64,000 nt of DNA from Cerrena zonata (lineage: Eukaryota; Basidiomycota; Agaricomycetes; Polyporales; Cerrenaceae), in contig JASBNA010000018.1 in assembly GCA_038087015.1 (NCBI GenBank), forward strand, positions 558,001-622,000. The letters are read 5' to 3'. Under the pieces are notes generated by a model. The model was not told the origin of the DNA. It saw only the letters and a list, made by a program, of their open reading frames with translations, and searched no databases. This document shows positions 11,087 through 22,044 of the stretch, in pieces; position 1 is the stretch's first letter, and every line of letters begins with the position of its first letter. The translations under genes were made by a program, and so were the position numbers.

Positions 11087-12534
11087 GACTGCGTCACAGA
11101 TCTAATGGGTGGTCAGCGGGCGGGATGATTAAAGGTAGGGGAGTACGTACAGAGGAGCGTACCGAAGTACTTACCTCGCAGCGAGGGTTTATAACTGTTG
11201 CAGGGAATAGCCCCGGGTCTTAATGGAGATAGAGTCGTCCATTCTGAACGTCCATGGACATGACAAAAGGGTTGGGTGATGGACACAAGTATACTGTATG
11301 AATTTCCTTTATGAAATGCCAAGTCGGAGGAATATGGCTGAGGTCACAATGGCTCCTGTGTGCGGGGTGAGATCGCGTCATTGAGTGCGCCAAGAAGCTC
11401 ATTGGACATGATGCATGATGGATGAAACAGAACAATGTAATTGGGGTTATTCATCCTGGACATACTTGTAATGAGTTGACAATGTGCCATCGAATATTGG
11501 TCAGGGTGGTCGAGAAGTCTCCACAAATGCGTCAAGTGTGTCATCGGCTAGGTGAGCTCATTGTCAATTGTATCTTGGACTCTTGAAGACGCTATAACTC
11601 CAAGAACCGTAAGGATTGAGAAACTGAAATTGCATCGGGTGTTGTTTGACACCGAATACACTTTCTCTAGGCCTTAGGAATCAACGTATAAGCCTCAGCT
11701 GAGGATTAGGTTTTGTCGGATCCATGCGCCTTCTACCAAGTCTGTTGCGCTTGGCTGTCACTGTAGACGATCGTAATAAGTATAAATTCCATACGAGGGC
11801 CCGGAACTAGATTGCTCACCGTCGACGATTTATTGACTCGCCAGTATCCCGGAATAGTCATTGGTACTTACAGCCCTCATTCCGATGGCTACCCGGGTCG
11901 AACTGTGACAAGGTCAGTTCCAAGGTGCCAGGTGAAAGTAACCCCGTTTGGAACTGAAGGTCGAGAGTCCGAACCTTCAGTGTCACGCCCCGCGTACTGT
12001 CGGTCATTGTCAGTGTCACATTGGTGGGGTAGGTTAACACTGTCTATCGCCATGCCATATCACATAGATGATAGAATGAACCTGCATTCAAATTGATTCT
12101 TGGCAGTATCGTTAAACCCACAGCTAGTGATGGTGCGTGAAGAAGGTGGTCGAGCCTCACCATTCCGGGTCATTCGAAGAGAGTACAACGCCGCCAAATA
12201 CTTTGCAAGGTTCTAGAGTTATGTCGGAGCTCGGAATTGCAATGTCACTGCTGAAGTTGAGTAGAGAATAAATCGGCGAAGCGAATACAACTTAGCGAGT
12301 CGGCAATGGTAGGAAGCGCTTTGGGAGGAAAGAGTATTTGAGCGCCTGTTGTAGGTGACGGACGCCTTCACGTGGAGGATTGAAATCGATAGGATGTCGA
12401 TATTGGCAAGCAAAGGCTGCAGAACTCTCTCCTCTGTACTTTTACATCCACATCCCACTTTTTCTCTTCTTTTCTCTTTCCCCTCCAGATCCTTTTCGTC
12501 CTCCCCACCCACTCTAGGACAGCGCAAAAAGAGA
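11087..12534. other. Divergent intergenic region, amine oxidase copy 2 / OLA1
   Basis: About 1.4 kb between divergent starts. Apart from the copy 2 leader, I see only short frames in all directions and no family match. A pyrimidine-rich stretch at about 12420-12520 lies just before the OLA1 ATG, as is usual for highly expressed fungal genes. Confidence 0.55.
11102..11174 (-). other. Probable 5'-UTR intron of amine oxidase copy 2
   Basis: GTAAGT donor at 11174-11169 and CATTAG acceptor (AG at 11103-11102), 73 nt, 15 nt before the ATG. Its position and size match the copy 1 leader intron, suggesting both leaders came from one ancestor. A TTTATA box at 11188-11193 is too near the donor to be a normal TATA box. 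Confidence 0.5.
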
Positions 12535-14668
12535 ATGCCGCCCAAGAAGGCTGCCGCACCCGAGAAAAAGACTCTTTTGGGTCGTCCGTCGAACAATTTG
12601 AAGATCGGCATCGTAGGTTTGTTCTGCTGTCAGTTTTCCAAAAAGTCTGACCTCACTCTGCTCGCATTCTAGGTGTTCCTAATGTCGGAAAATCTTCCTT
12701 CTTCAATGTCCTGTCCAAGACGGGTATGCAAATCTTTTCAGCTGGAAAATAAAGTTTTAGTCCTCTGAGGATTTTTTTCGCGTCGTAGATATGGCTATAG
12801 CGCGTAACTACCCCTACGCTACCATCGATCCTGAGGTGAGGGAGTCTTTGTTTCCGTACATTTCTTCTAAACTTATATCGTCATCAACTAGGAAGCCCGT
12901 ATCCCCGTCCCCGACGACCGTTTCGATTGGCTTTGCGAAACCTACAAACCTACCAATAGAATCCCTGCCTTCCTCACTTGCATTGATATCGCTGGTCTTA
13001 CCGCTGGTGCTTCCACCGGTGCCGGTCTGGGTAATGCCTTCTTGTCACATGTCCGTGCCGTCGATGGTATTTTCCAAGTCATCCGAGCATTCGATGATGC
13101 GGAAGTCATCCACGTCGAGGGTGATGTTAACCCAACGAGGGATATGGAGATCATCCAGACCGAGTTGAGGTTGAAGGACATCGAGTGGGTTGAGAAACAC
13201 TTGGATGGGTTGAAGAAGACTGGAAGGAGTCTTGGTAGCTCGAGTTTGGCGGACAAGGCGAGGAAGGAAGAGATTGTCCGTATTGTTTCTCTGATATTGC
13301 CATCAGTCTCAACTAAATGTGTTGCGATAGGCTACCGTCGAGAAGGTCCTGAAGACCATTAAGGACGACCAGAAGGACGTTCGCAAGGCAGAGTGGACTA
13401 ACAAAGAGGTAAGCAACGAGTTCTTTGCTAGTTCTAGTGCATCGTGTTGTGCTTCACTCCGTTGCCTTATTTTGCATGATGATAAAGAGCACACTGCTCG
13501 ATAACCCAGCTCGTTGAAGAGGGAGTAACGCCCCAACATTCTCGTGAAATCATTGTTTATTCTGACTTTTCGTTTCTCCGCCTTTTGTTATTGTCCATTT
13601 ACGCGATCACAAACTGACTTCAATCTCTTCCTTTACTAGGTGAATACAAATCCTATACGATATCCGTTTGCGAGGGCCGCTCAGTCGGTTTCTCGTTTCT
13701 TCAACTTTGTCGTTAGTGTGATGATAAAGAGCAAGTTGCTCGATTAACCCAGCTCGTCGAGGCGGGAGTAACGCCCCAATATGCCTATGAGATATTTTCT
13801 TTTTCTGACTTTTCAACAACTCATTGTTATGCTTTGAAATATTAACATGATGGCTAATCTCTATAAAACCTCTAGATCGATGTCGTCAACGGCCTTCAAC
13901 TGCTTACCGCCAAGTCTGTCACTTATCTCGTCAACTTGAGCGAGAAGGACTATGTTCGCAAGAAGAACAAATGGTATGTCTGCTTTTGTTTCTTCTATCA
14001 GCATGTAACTAATTGCTTCGGCAGGCTACCGAAGATCAAGGCTTGGATTGATGAGCATAACCCTGGTGACCCGCTCATCCCGTTCTCCGTCGCTCTCGAA
14101 GAACGTCTCGTCAACATGACCGATGAGGAGAGGAAGGAAGAGGAGACTAAGATTGGCGCCGTCAGTGCGTTGCCGAAGATCACCAAGGCTGGTTATGATA
14201 GTCTTGAGGTACGTCCAAGTTTTTTGTGCTTGCTGTTATATTCTTGGAGGATGGGATGCTGATGGGAGTTTTTCTGATTAGCTCATTCGCTACTTTACTT
14301 GTGGTCCCGTTGAAGTCCGTGCGTGGACGATTAGGAAGGGCACGAAGGCTCCTCAAGCTGCTGGTGTCATCCAGTACGTCGTTCTTTCGTTCCTTATCCT
14401 TGTAGGAAAACGAAAACTAACCGTTCTCTGTTATTAGCTCCGACTTTGAAAATAAGTTTGTGTGTGGTGAGATCATGAGTTACGAGGATCTTCGTGAATA
14501 TGGGAGTGAAGCTGCCGTCAAGGCTGCTGGTAAACTCAGGCAACAGGGTAAACCTTATGAAAGTGAGTGTCGTTGTCTTACCCCCTTTGTTCGTTTCTGT
14601 GTGACTTATTGGTATGTGACCGTGTAGTGGTCGATGGGGATATTGCGTACTGGAAGGCTGGTGCATGA
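12535..14668 (+). CDS. OLA1: Obg-like ATPase 1 (YchF/OLA1)
   Basis: Exons 12535-12616, 12673-12723, 12789-12835, 12892-13275, 13331-13408, 13876-13973, 14025-14208, 14282-14373, 14438-14562 and 14628-14668 encode 393 residues, the usual OLA1 length. Visible motifs are the P-loop GVPNVGKSS, a switch region [19 protein letters not shown]3 DIAGLT, and NLSEKD in place of NKxD, the change that makes OLA1 prefer ATP over GTP. The C-terminal TGS-type domain starts near [16 protein letters not shown]. It is a cytosolic, ribosome-associated P-loop ATPase linked to stress responses and translation. Nine introns are 51-73 nt except intron 5 (467 nt), which hosts two snoRNA-like sequences. A decayed partial copy lies at 19.4-19.9 kb. 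Confidence 0.97.
13472..13570 (+). ncRNA. Candidate C/D-box snoRNA, intronic copy 1 (snR69-like)
   Basis: Within OLA1 intron 5. C box ATGATGA at 13476-13482 and D box CTGA at 13562-13565 are 90 nt apart end to end. AACCCAGCTC at 13503-13512 is antisense to GAGCUGGGUU, the invariant peptidyl-transferase segment of 25S rRNA. A D'-like TTGA follows at 13514-13517; the fifth base upstream (G13509) would pair with the C of GAGC, a position I equate from memory with yeast Cm2948 (snR69). GAGC/GCTC forms a small internal stem. The terminal stem is weak. Structure and repeat are seen; target and function are inferred. Confidence 0.65.
13712..13815 (+). ncRNA. Candidate C/D-box snoRNA, intronic copy 2 (snR69-like)
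   Basis: Second copy in the same intron. C box GTGATGA is at 13718-13724 and D box CTGA at 13805-13808. The same antisense element AACCCAGCTC is at 13746-13755, followed by TCGA at 13757-13760, so the predicted target nucleotide is the same. The two copies share about 60 nt from the C box through GGGAGTAACGCCCCAA and diverge before the D box, as expected if only the D' guide is selected. Confidence 0.65.
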
Positions 14669-15549
14669 GATAGTACGTGAAGGTTTTATAGTGGAATTGT
14701 ACTAGTGCAGAATCATCATCGAATTGTGGTTAACATTATTTTCTCCTTGGGAGAATACATAAGAGGGAGCTGAGGAGAGATTTGATGTTCCGTTTGCTGG
14801 TCCAATGAAGATGAGAATGATCGTTTTGGCAAGGGTCCTGCGAGTCAAACCTTTAAATAATTTGTATCTCTCTCGGAAGAGACTTCATGGTCTATTGGCG
14901 GGGTCCTTCGAATCCTTCTGCCTCCTGACGTGATATTACTGTACTTTTTATTGTGACTTGAACCTATAAAACATCACACAATCGTGATAGATATAGATAC
15001 ATGTTGGGTATTGATGGAATAAGTTGATAGTAATCAACCTGTCTGAGTTCATCATAACACCCGTCGATTGGGGCGATGGTCAGGATGGTCGTACATATCG
15101 TATTGCGGTCATCAAGCCGGACCCGGATAACATCATGCTTCGGAAGGGTTACGATATTGATTCTTTTTTATCGCTGCTTTCGAGTTATGGACCAAGATAT
15201 GTGAGAGTTTTATGGTCGTTGAGAGGAGAGTACGTGAGCCTGCCATATGAGATTCGACCGCCGATGCTTGTTGTATGAATGGAAAAATAGGCATCAGCAC
15301 TAGACTTCCCAATCAGAGGGCAAACAATATAGTTTAACTTCCCGTTCAAACCTGGAATACATCAACTTATGGTATTAGCAATTTCCGACCAAGTGGAAAG
15401 TAAAATAATATATTAAGAGAATACAGACAGAGAGAGCACAGAGAAGAAAAGCACCTCAAAAATCACACTCCGATATCCTCTAATCTACTAATTTGCCTAG
15501 GCAAGAACATGATTAGATCGGGGTCGTTCGGTATCACTTGATTCGACAC
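14669..15549. other. Intergenic region between convergent OLA1 and CKB1
   Basis: 3' flanks of two convergent genes. An 84-codon frame at about 15024-15278 starts with TTG and matches nothing I know; an isolated exon cannot be excluded, but nothing supports it. Confidence 0.5.
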
Positions 15550-16566
15550 TCACTTATCTCTTACAGCCTCTTGCCATCTCTGCAACTTGGCAATCTCATG
15601 AACCTGGAAACCGAATATTCGTGGACGATACCTCTCCGCCTTGAGCGCAACAGAAGCGGTACTAAATTCCTCTCCCATATTATCCGTAGGCAATTCCGGT
15701 TCTTCTCTCACCCGCCTTGTCCTCTTCTGCACGTCGTTATCACCACCATTACCTCTCATCGTCAGGCCAAGGTCAACAGAGCCATTCTTGGGTGGGATGA
15801 GAGTGGGATATACGAGGAAAAGAAGATGAGGGAAGGAAGTGCCAAAGTAGGCTCCGTCGATCGAGCCGTGTCGGGAGGATTTCGGTGAATAGATGTCTTC
15901 GCATCGACCGCAGTAGAGCTTGACGGATTTTTCGTAGGGGATGTCGGAGAGGCCGACGGGGAGGAGAGGTTGGGATTGACAGAGGACACGGGGACATCTG
16001 CCGAAATCCGCTCGCTTGTATTTCTCAAGCTAAGGGAGTATGAAATATACAGAGGGGGTGAGGTGAAAAGTGAGGACGGACCATCTTTGCTAGCCCTCTA
16101 GCAGTTACGATCCAACGAGCGTGGATGAGACCGTAGAGGTGGCGACATTGAACATCTAACGCGCCTCGCATCTCATCTGGGATATCTTCGTCGACTAACC
16201 CATAAATCAGACTCTGTCAATGGGATGACCGAATACGATACAGACCGATGTTGTCCGTGATAGAATCGAGAGCTTGGGCATAGTGTGTTACTTCTGTGTT
16301 GAGGCCGGTGAGGTTGAAACGATCGAGGATGTATTCTTCTTCGACCTCGCAGAAGTATTCGTTCCCTTTTGACGAGAGGAACCAAGCGATCCACTAGCAA
16401 GTTGGTAAATGAGTTTAGCAAGTGAGTGTGGCGTAAAGAGTCGAATGTGAATGTACCGAGCTGTATGAGGGTGAGTGCGCCTGGCAGTACGAGGAAGAAA
16501 GGAGACCTACTTTGTGTAGTCCGAGTCGGAACCAGACGAGATATCCTCCACTGCACGACGCAACAT
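15550..16566 (-). CDS. CKB1: Casein kinase II regulatory subunit beta
   Basis: Exons 16566-16511, 16460-16457, 16393-16246, 16194-16082 and 16029-15550 encode 266 residues. The core is complete: [47 protein letters not shown], the zinc-binding pairs CPRVLC and [24 protein letters not shown], and [14 protein letters not shown]. It dimerises through the zinc fingers and docks two catalytic CK2 alpha subunits. The second exon is only four bases (CTCG); it supplies the Ser of the conserved SWI.WF motif and keeps the frame, and it splits the gap into two introns of normal size (50 and 63 nt). A C-terminal tail of about 80 residues after the core is not conserved in animals. The ATG shares a 211-bp divergent gap with GUP1. 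Confidence 0.95.
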
Positions 16567-16777
16567 TGTCAGAGATGGGGGTGTACTTGTAAGAAAGAGA
16601 TGGGAACTAACTCGCTTTAAACGGGGATTTATTGTGATTTGGGCGGGATGACAGTCGGCGGTAGACCAAGGCTCACGCTCGCCCATCTCCAATCTCGCCC
16701 GGCGCTAAACATATTGGCCACTGTCCACCACGGTTAATGCTAAAGCACCAATTCTCGTCTGCCAGCTAGCAGGTCTA
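16567..16777. promoter_or_regulatory. Bidirectional promoter region CKB1 / GUP1
   Basis: Only 211 bp separate the two divergent start codons, so both promoters and 5' UTRs must fit here. No clear TATA box is seen. Confidence 0.6.
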
Positions 16778-19120
16778 ATGGGCGGCGACATCTCTCTCGA
16801 AATGCCATCTGATTCGCGGAGAGACTACTCGACGCCAAACTTGCACCCAGACTTGCTCTCTCAACGCGGTCGTAGCGGAATAACAAAACTCACAGTCGAC
16901 ATTCCTTCGTCTTACAGGCCACCTCCAGAAAATATAACCACTCGGTATCCATCTCAGTGGCGGACACCCGAGTTCTACCTCTATTATGTCGCCTTTGCGG
17001 CCGTCGTCCCCTTCATGGTCTACATTCCCATACGCTTAAGCTATAGTACGTCGTGATATTACTCGGCTCTGATTGGTTTCTCAATTCTCATCTCAGCCAC
17101 ACACCCCAACTACCTACGTTATCAGCATAGACTGTCCCCAGGCTGGTTGTTTGGTCAAAAAGTCGTGAGTTCTGCACACCAGTCCAAGACGGCTTCTCAT
17201 ATTCACTCGACATGACTAGGATAATAGTGACCACCAGTATCGGACGTTTAGGGATAATGTGCCTGTCCTCTTCGCCCTTCTAGCTGTATTTCTCTCGCTA
17301 AAACAGCTCTATGTTCGTATACTTGCCCCACGATTGACCATACGCTCTGAAGCAAACCTCCACCTCGTACCCTTCATCATTGCTTTCGGAATCTTAATGC
17401 TACTGGGTCTACACGGTTCGAGTGCTCCCAAAGTGCTTGCCGTCTTCCTTCTAAACTACACAATCGCCAAATACACCGCTGCCTCTAAATTCGGTCCTCT
17501 CGCAACCTGGATATTCAACGTCGCCGTCTTGTTTGCTGCAGATAAATATGCCGGATTTCCCTACGCTAGTCTTCATCCGTCGCTCAATTACCTGGTATGT
17601 ATTTCCTGTCGAGTCGGATCTAATTATCCTCATAATTCCAGCATCCTGTCTACTTCGTGGTAGGATACTCTTGACGGGTTCTACCGCTGGCACGTCGGCT
17701 TCAATATCACGATGCTGAGGCTCATCTCGTTTAATATGGATTACCATTGGGCCTGTCGGCGAATTGGTCAGACTGATGTACGTCGAATCCAATCTCATTT
17801 ATTTTTCCCATTTCTCAGCAGGAGGCTACTTTTAGAACGGTCGTGAGCTAGAATATAAAGAGCGAACAAGGACGTCTCATTCTCTGGACATCTACAACGT
17901 TTGGAACTACTTGGCCTACGTACTCTACTCCCCGTTGTACATCGGCGGCCCCATCATGTCATTCAATGATTTCCTTTGGCAGGTCCGTATTATTTCTCCT
18001 TTCGACAAATTTGCACTCACTCTCTATCAATGTAGCTTCGTAGACCTCTAAATATCCCTCTCCGCACCACTCTCGCTTATCTTTTCCGCTTTGCCATCTG
18101 CATACTGACAATGGAGTTCATCCTCCATTTCATGTATGTCGTCGCGATCAAGGACACGAAAGCTTGGCAGGGCGATAACGCAGCGGAGTTGAGCATGATT
18201 GGGCTCTGGAACCTGATCATCATCTGGCTTAAGGTGATCTAGGCTGTTTTCTCCGTATATGCATATTTTGATTGAATGGTTCCTCTGTAGCTCTTGGTCC
18301 CTTGGCGATTTTTCCGTCTATGGGCTCTCCTAGACGGGATCGACCCACCTGAAAATATGGTCCGATGCGTGCTTAATAATTACTCAGCACAGGGATTCTG
18401 GAGGGCCTGGCATAGGAGTTATAACCTGTGGATCGTTCGGTAAGATATTTTGATGCACAGAGTCTACTACATATACTCAATTCTTTCAGGTATATCTATA
18501 TCCCCCTCGGAGGTACAAAGAACGTGGTCTTTACTACAATCCTCGTCTTTACCTTCGTCGCGTTGTGGCACGACTTGTCGTTCCGTCTCCTCGCTTGGGG
18601 ATGGCTCGTCAGTCTCTTCATCATACCAGAAATCCTCGCGAGTTATGTCCTACCAGCTTCCAAAGTACGTATCGGTCGTAATAGTTTCGCTTGGACCAAC
18701 AAGTTGATCACGTTTTTGCAGTTTGGTAGTCGATGGTGGTACCGACATGCTTGTGCAGTCGGGGCTGTATTTAATATGATGATGATGATGGGTGCTAATC
18801 TGGTTGGATTTGTACTCGGGACCGAAGGCGTTTCGTATATGCTTGGACAACTGTTTTCATCGTGGGAAGGTGAGTAATCCCCTCTAACGTTTCTATCGGT
18901 CTGTCATTGGTTATATTTGCTGATGAAATTGTCTTGATAGGTATTCGGTTTATCGTCTTTTCGTGCGTCTGCCTGTTTATAGGTTCACAGGTGATGTTCG
19001 AGTACAGGTATGTGTGGCTTTATATCAATTCTTCTCGTGATATATGAGGATTCATACTCATGCTTCCCCGTTCCGTTAAGGGCGGAAGAAATTCGCAAGG
19101 GGGTCGTGAGACGATGTTGA
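16778..19120 (+). CDS. GUP1: MBOAT-family membrane protein Gup1
   Basis: Exons 16778-17045, 17097-17164, 17220-17594, 17664-17777, 17836-17982, 18036-18233, 18291-18439, 18490-18664, 18722-18869, 18941-19007 and 19081-19120 encode 582 residues with about ten hydrophobic segments. The MBOAT signature is present: [12 protein letters not shown], then RYIYIPLGG, and the invariant-His segment [17 protein letters not shown]. In yeast Gup1 is an ER membrane-bound O-acyltransferase that remodels GPI-anchor lipids and was first noted for glycerol uptake. The N-terminal 60 residues are hydrophilic and presumably cytosolic. The C-terminus [11 protein letters not shown] carries a basic, ER-retrieval-like tail. 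All introns are 50-73 nt. Confidence 0.95.
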
Positions 19121-19434
19121 TAGCCCTCAATGTTTCGTTATGTACGTACTTTTGGGACTTTGGTAATGTTTTACATACCCTGCTGGTGGACGATTATATA
19201 GACTTTCGTTTAATTTTGAGTGTGGTGCGATAGAGTATGAGGAAAGCGTCTTCGAACTGCTGCCGCCATAGGCTTCTCTCTCTCGCAGGTTGGACTCTTG
19301 CTCTGTCTTTCCCTCGGCGCCCCCTCACCGCCACCTTGTTTGTTCAAGACTAGGCTGTGTCTTGCATCCTCTTAGCTGTACTGCAGCGATCGTGTTTCCA
19401 TTGAGGAGGTATCTTATCGTTCTCATAGCCCTCA
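19121..19434. other. GUP1 3' flank
   Basis: No gene or repeat recognised. It ends where similarity to OLA1 begins. Confidence 0.5.
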
Positions 19435-19884
19435 AGATTTTGGATGATACTCACATACGAAGAACGACCTCCGGAGTCCGTCAAATCTGCCGCTCTCAAG
19501 GAACGTGTCGTCAACATGACTGGTGAGGGGAGGACTAAGTGTTCGTGGTACGAAGGCTCCTCAGGCTGGTGTCATGTGGTACGTCTATGTCATATTCCGT
19601 TTTCGAGGAGCGTGAAACTAATAAATACATCTTTCTTGGCTCTGGCTTTGAGAACAAATTTGTTTGTGGTGAAATCATGAGCTATGGGGATCTTTGCGAG
19701 TATGAGAATGAAAGTAAGATAGCTAAGGGATTCAAGGCAATTGGGAAACTCAGACGGTACTGCAATTGCAGAGTAACCTGTATGAAATTGAGTGCCATGT
19801 CACCTTTGCTCGGGTATGTGTGACTTACCAATGTATGATCATGCATTACTTGATGACGATATTGACTGTAAAGCTGCTGCATAG
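19435..19884 (+). pseudogene. Decayed C-terminal copy of OLA1
   Basis: Stretches follow OLA1 in order: an exon 7 piece (AAGGAACGTGTCGTCAACAT, matching 14099 onward), the exon 8 end (ACGAAGGCTCCTCA), intron 8, most of exon 9 (GAGAACAAATTTGTTTGTGG), intron 9 and exon 10 through the terminal Ala codon and stop. The part between exon 7 and the end of exon 8 is deleted, and frameshifts break the frame. Because intron remnants persist, this arose by DNA duplication, not by reverse transcription. The source gene lies about 5 kb to the left. Confidence 0.85.
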
Positions 19885-21108
19885 TGCCTGCTGAGGAAAT
19901 CTAGGTGGATTGTTTCTTGATAGGGTGAAATGGTTTGGTGAAATGGTTTCCCGCAGTTTGAACAGTGTTCTGCACCTGTATTGATTCAGTTTAAATTAGA
20001 TATATGTACACAATAACATCATTGTATACTAGCCTTGTAAAATTCTGATAACTTGAGACATTGCTCTTTGACCCTTGGAGCAGTATTCAATGACTCTCTT
20101 GACTACAGTTGGCATCCTACTATGCAATGTGTGAAAATATTTACCCTGTGTTGGATACATCTACATATGAATTGAGATTATATCTTAGTTAGTTGTCAGA
20201 TACATATCAAAGAAAATTTTGCTTACATTTTGACAAATTACTCCAAATCCATCTATATCATTAGTTTTTTCTACATATAAATTCTTATGATATCTGTCAA
20301 TGAGAATTTTTACATGACCAGAGTTACTGATCATTATTGCCACCTATATATAAGATGTGAATAAAGGATCTGCCTATTGAGAGACTAACTCCTACCATAT
20401 CATGATATGTATAATCAATATGACACATTTGAAGATATTCTATTCCAGCTGCTATCTCTTTAAGCTATTACAGTTTAAATAAGGGTGCATTCAGAATTAC
20501 AGATTCAATGGAAAAAAGAAGACTTACCCAAAGAAGCTTTGGAATGGGCTTGCGGATCTTTCTTAGATTTTTGGCATAATCTTCTAGTTGAGTCTTTGAA
20601 AAGGTTTAGTAAGATTGAATACAATATATTATAATTACTTTACCTCATCTGTTTGAGAGAATATAAAGTTTGGATGTTCAGATATTACCATATTTTTTTA
20701 GAGAGATGGGCTTTCTGAGATATATATCCACAAATATACTCTGTTGAGAAACTCATATCTTTAGTAGATTTTCTACAACATGGTGGTAGAGGTAGGGTTT
20801 TGGTTTATTTTAGGGGAGTATTGATAGAGAGGAGAACATTTTTGGAGACTGGTCTTCTAAGAGCCTAGTTATATATTATGATTAAGACCACATAGTATAT
20901 CAAACTATAGACTTACATTTCATATTGATTTCTTCAAAGTATCTGCTAGGTGATAGCTGAGTATAACTGTTAGGACTACAGAGATCTCAGCTTGGCATAA
21001 CCCCCATAAATTCTGATGAGAATATGCACTCTCAATTAGATCTGGTAATATATATCTCATCTTTTATATAAAAATCATTAATTAACCATAGTATGGAGAA
21101 AAAGAAAC
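19885..21108. other. AT-rich, CpG-free intergenic patch
   Basis: No supported gene. Base composition drops sharply and I find no CpG. On the minus strand, about 35 open codons at roughly 21022-20918 (reading AYSHQNLWGLCQAE) might be a further exon of the F-box-like gene, but no clean splice joins it. Confidence 0.45.
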
Positions 21109-22044
21109 TCAAAATACCTGTTTCAATATGAATTTTTGGCTCTCAGATTTATCAAAAGCTATATTGAAGCTTGGACTAATGAGATCCTTAAAAGTGAGAG
21201 ATAACTGAGTTGAAAATTGCATCAACCTTTCTGCTAAATCATCTATATATCTCATATTAAGAGAGTGATGCTTAGAGCACTTAAACATCTCAGCTGTAAA
21301 GGATGACTTTGTGAATACTGGCTGTAAATCCTTGAAAACAATATCTTTGCTAATTGAAGATGCAGATCTCATTATTCTAGAGATATGTATGGGTGATGAT
21401 GACTGATCTACTGAAAGATATAGTTTACAGTTTTTTGGTATCATGTGAAGCAATTTCATCACTTGTGGATGAACAATAGTCAAGTCTAAGCCAATAATAG
21501 TCAGGCTATGCAAATCCTTCACTGCTAAACAAGCAGACCAGGAAAAAGCAAAGTTATGTGGTAAACTAAGACAATCTATAGTGATATTTTTGACTAGTTT
21601 TGCATGATTTGTGTTTAAATGCCAAAGAGTCTGCAAGAACCTAGAAGGCTGTTGCTTTGAAGCAACAAGTGCAGATCTGTATAGAGCTGGCTGGAATATT
21701 TTGTTCCAATCATGGCAGACTAGTGTACATGAGAACAGTGTTGCCTGCCAGGTTAAGGCATCATGGACATCATAATCATAAGCATGATACCAATCTGTGG
21801 ATATTTCTCTATTTCTCTGTAAATCCAAGGTATCAGCAATCAGATGCATATGTTCTGGGGATAGCTTCTGAATCTCATCTGCAGCATTGTCAATAGTAGC
21901 TGGTTTATTAGCTGTAAGGCAGGTCAAGAAATCTGCAAAACTTTTGCCTGATTCAGAGAGATTGTGGATATGGAGCATCCTTGGTAGTGTCAAGAAGTTG
22001 CAAGCAGGTGAATGATGTGGGTGAGGAGACAATATGTAGTCCAT
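21109..22044 (-). CDS. F-box-like protein of unknown function
   Basis: One uninterrupted 311-codon frame starts with ATG at 22044. The segment from about residue 104, LFSCTLVCHDWNKIFQPALY, fits the second half of an F-box (substrate adaptor of SCF ubiquitin ligases), followed by a leucine-rich region such as Agaricomycete F-box families carry. The usual N-terminal F-box leucine/proline residues are weak: ADEIQKLSPEHMHLIADTL is the best candidate. The frame may be longer, because a GT donor follows KQ near its end. It lies in a CpG-free patch and its codon use is AT-biased, unlike the neighbouring housekeeping genes. It could be a recently silenced or rapidly evolving family member. Confidence 0.5.
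   Translation of the reverse strand: MDYILSPHPHHSPACNFLTLPRMLHIHNLSESGKSFADFLTCLTANKPATIDNAADEIQKLSPEHMHLIADTLDLQRNREISTDWYHAYDYDVHDALTWQATLFSCTLVCHDWNKIFQPALYRSALVASKQQPSRFLQTLWHLNTNHAKLVKNITIDCLSLPHNFAFSWSACLAVKDLHSLTIIGLDLTIVHPQVMKLLHMIPKNCKLYLSVDQSSSPIHISRIMRSASSISKDIVFKDLQPVFTKSSFTAEMFKCSKHHSLNMRYIDDLAERLMQFSTQLSLTFKDLISPSFNIAFDKSESQKFILKQVF

Noticed and set aside
11188..11193. TATA box for amine oxidase copy 2
   Set aside because: Only 14 nt from the donor of the inferred leader intron, leaving no room for a normal start site.
15024..15278. 84-codon open frame between OLA1 and CKB1
   Set aside because: Starts with TTG, no family likeness, no splice partners.
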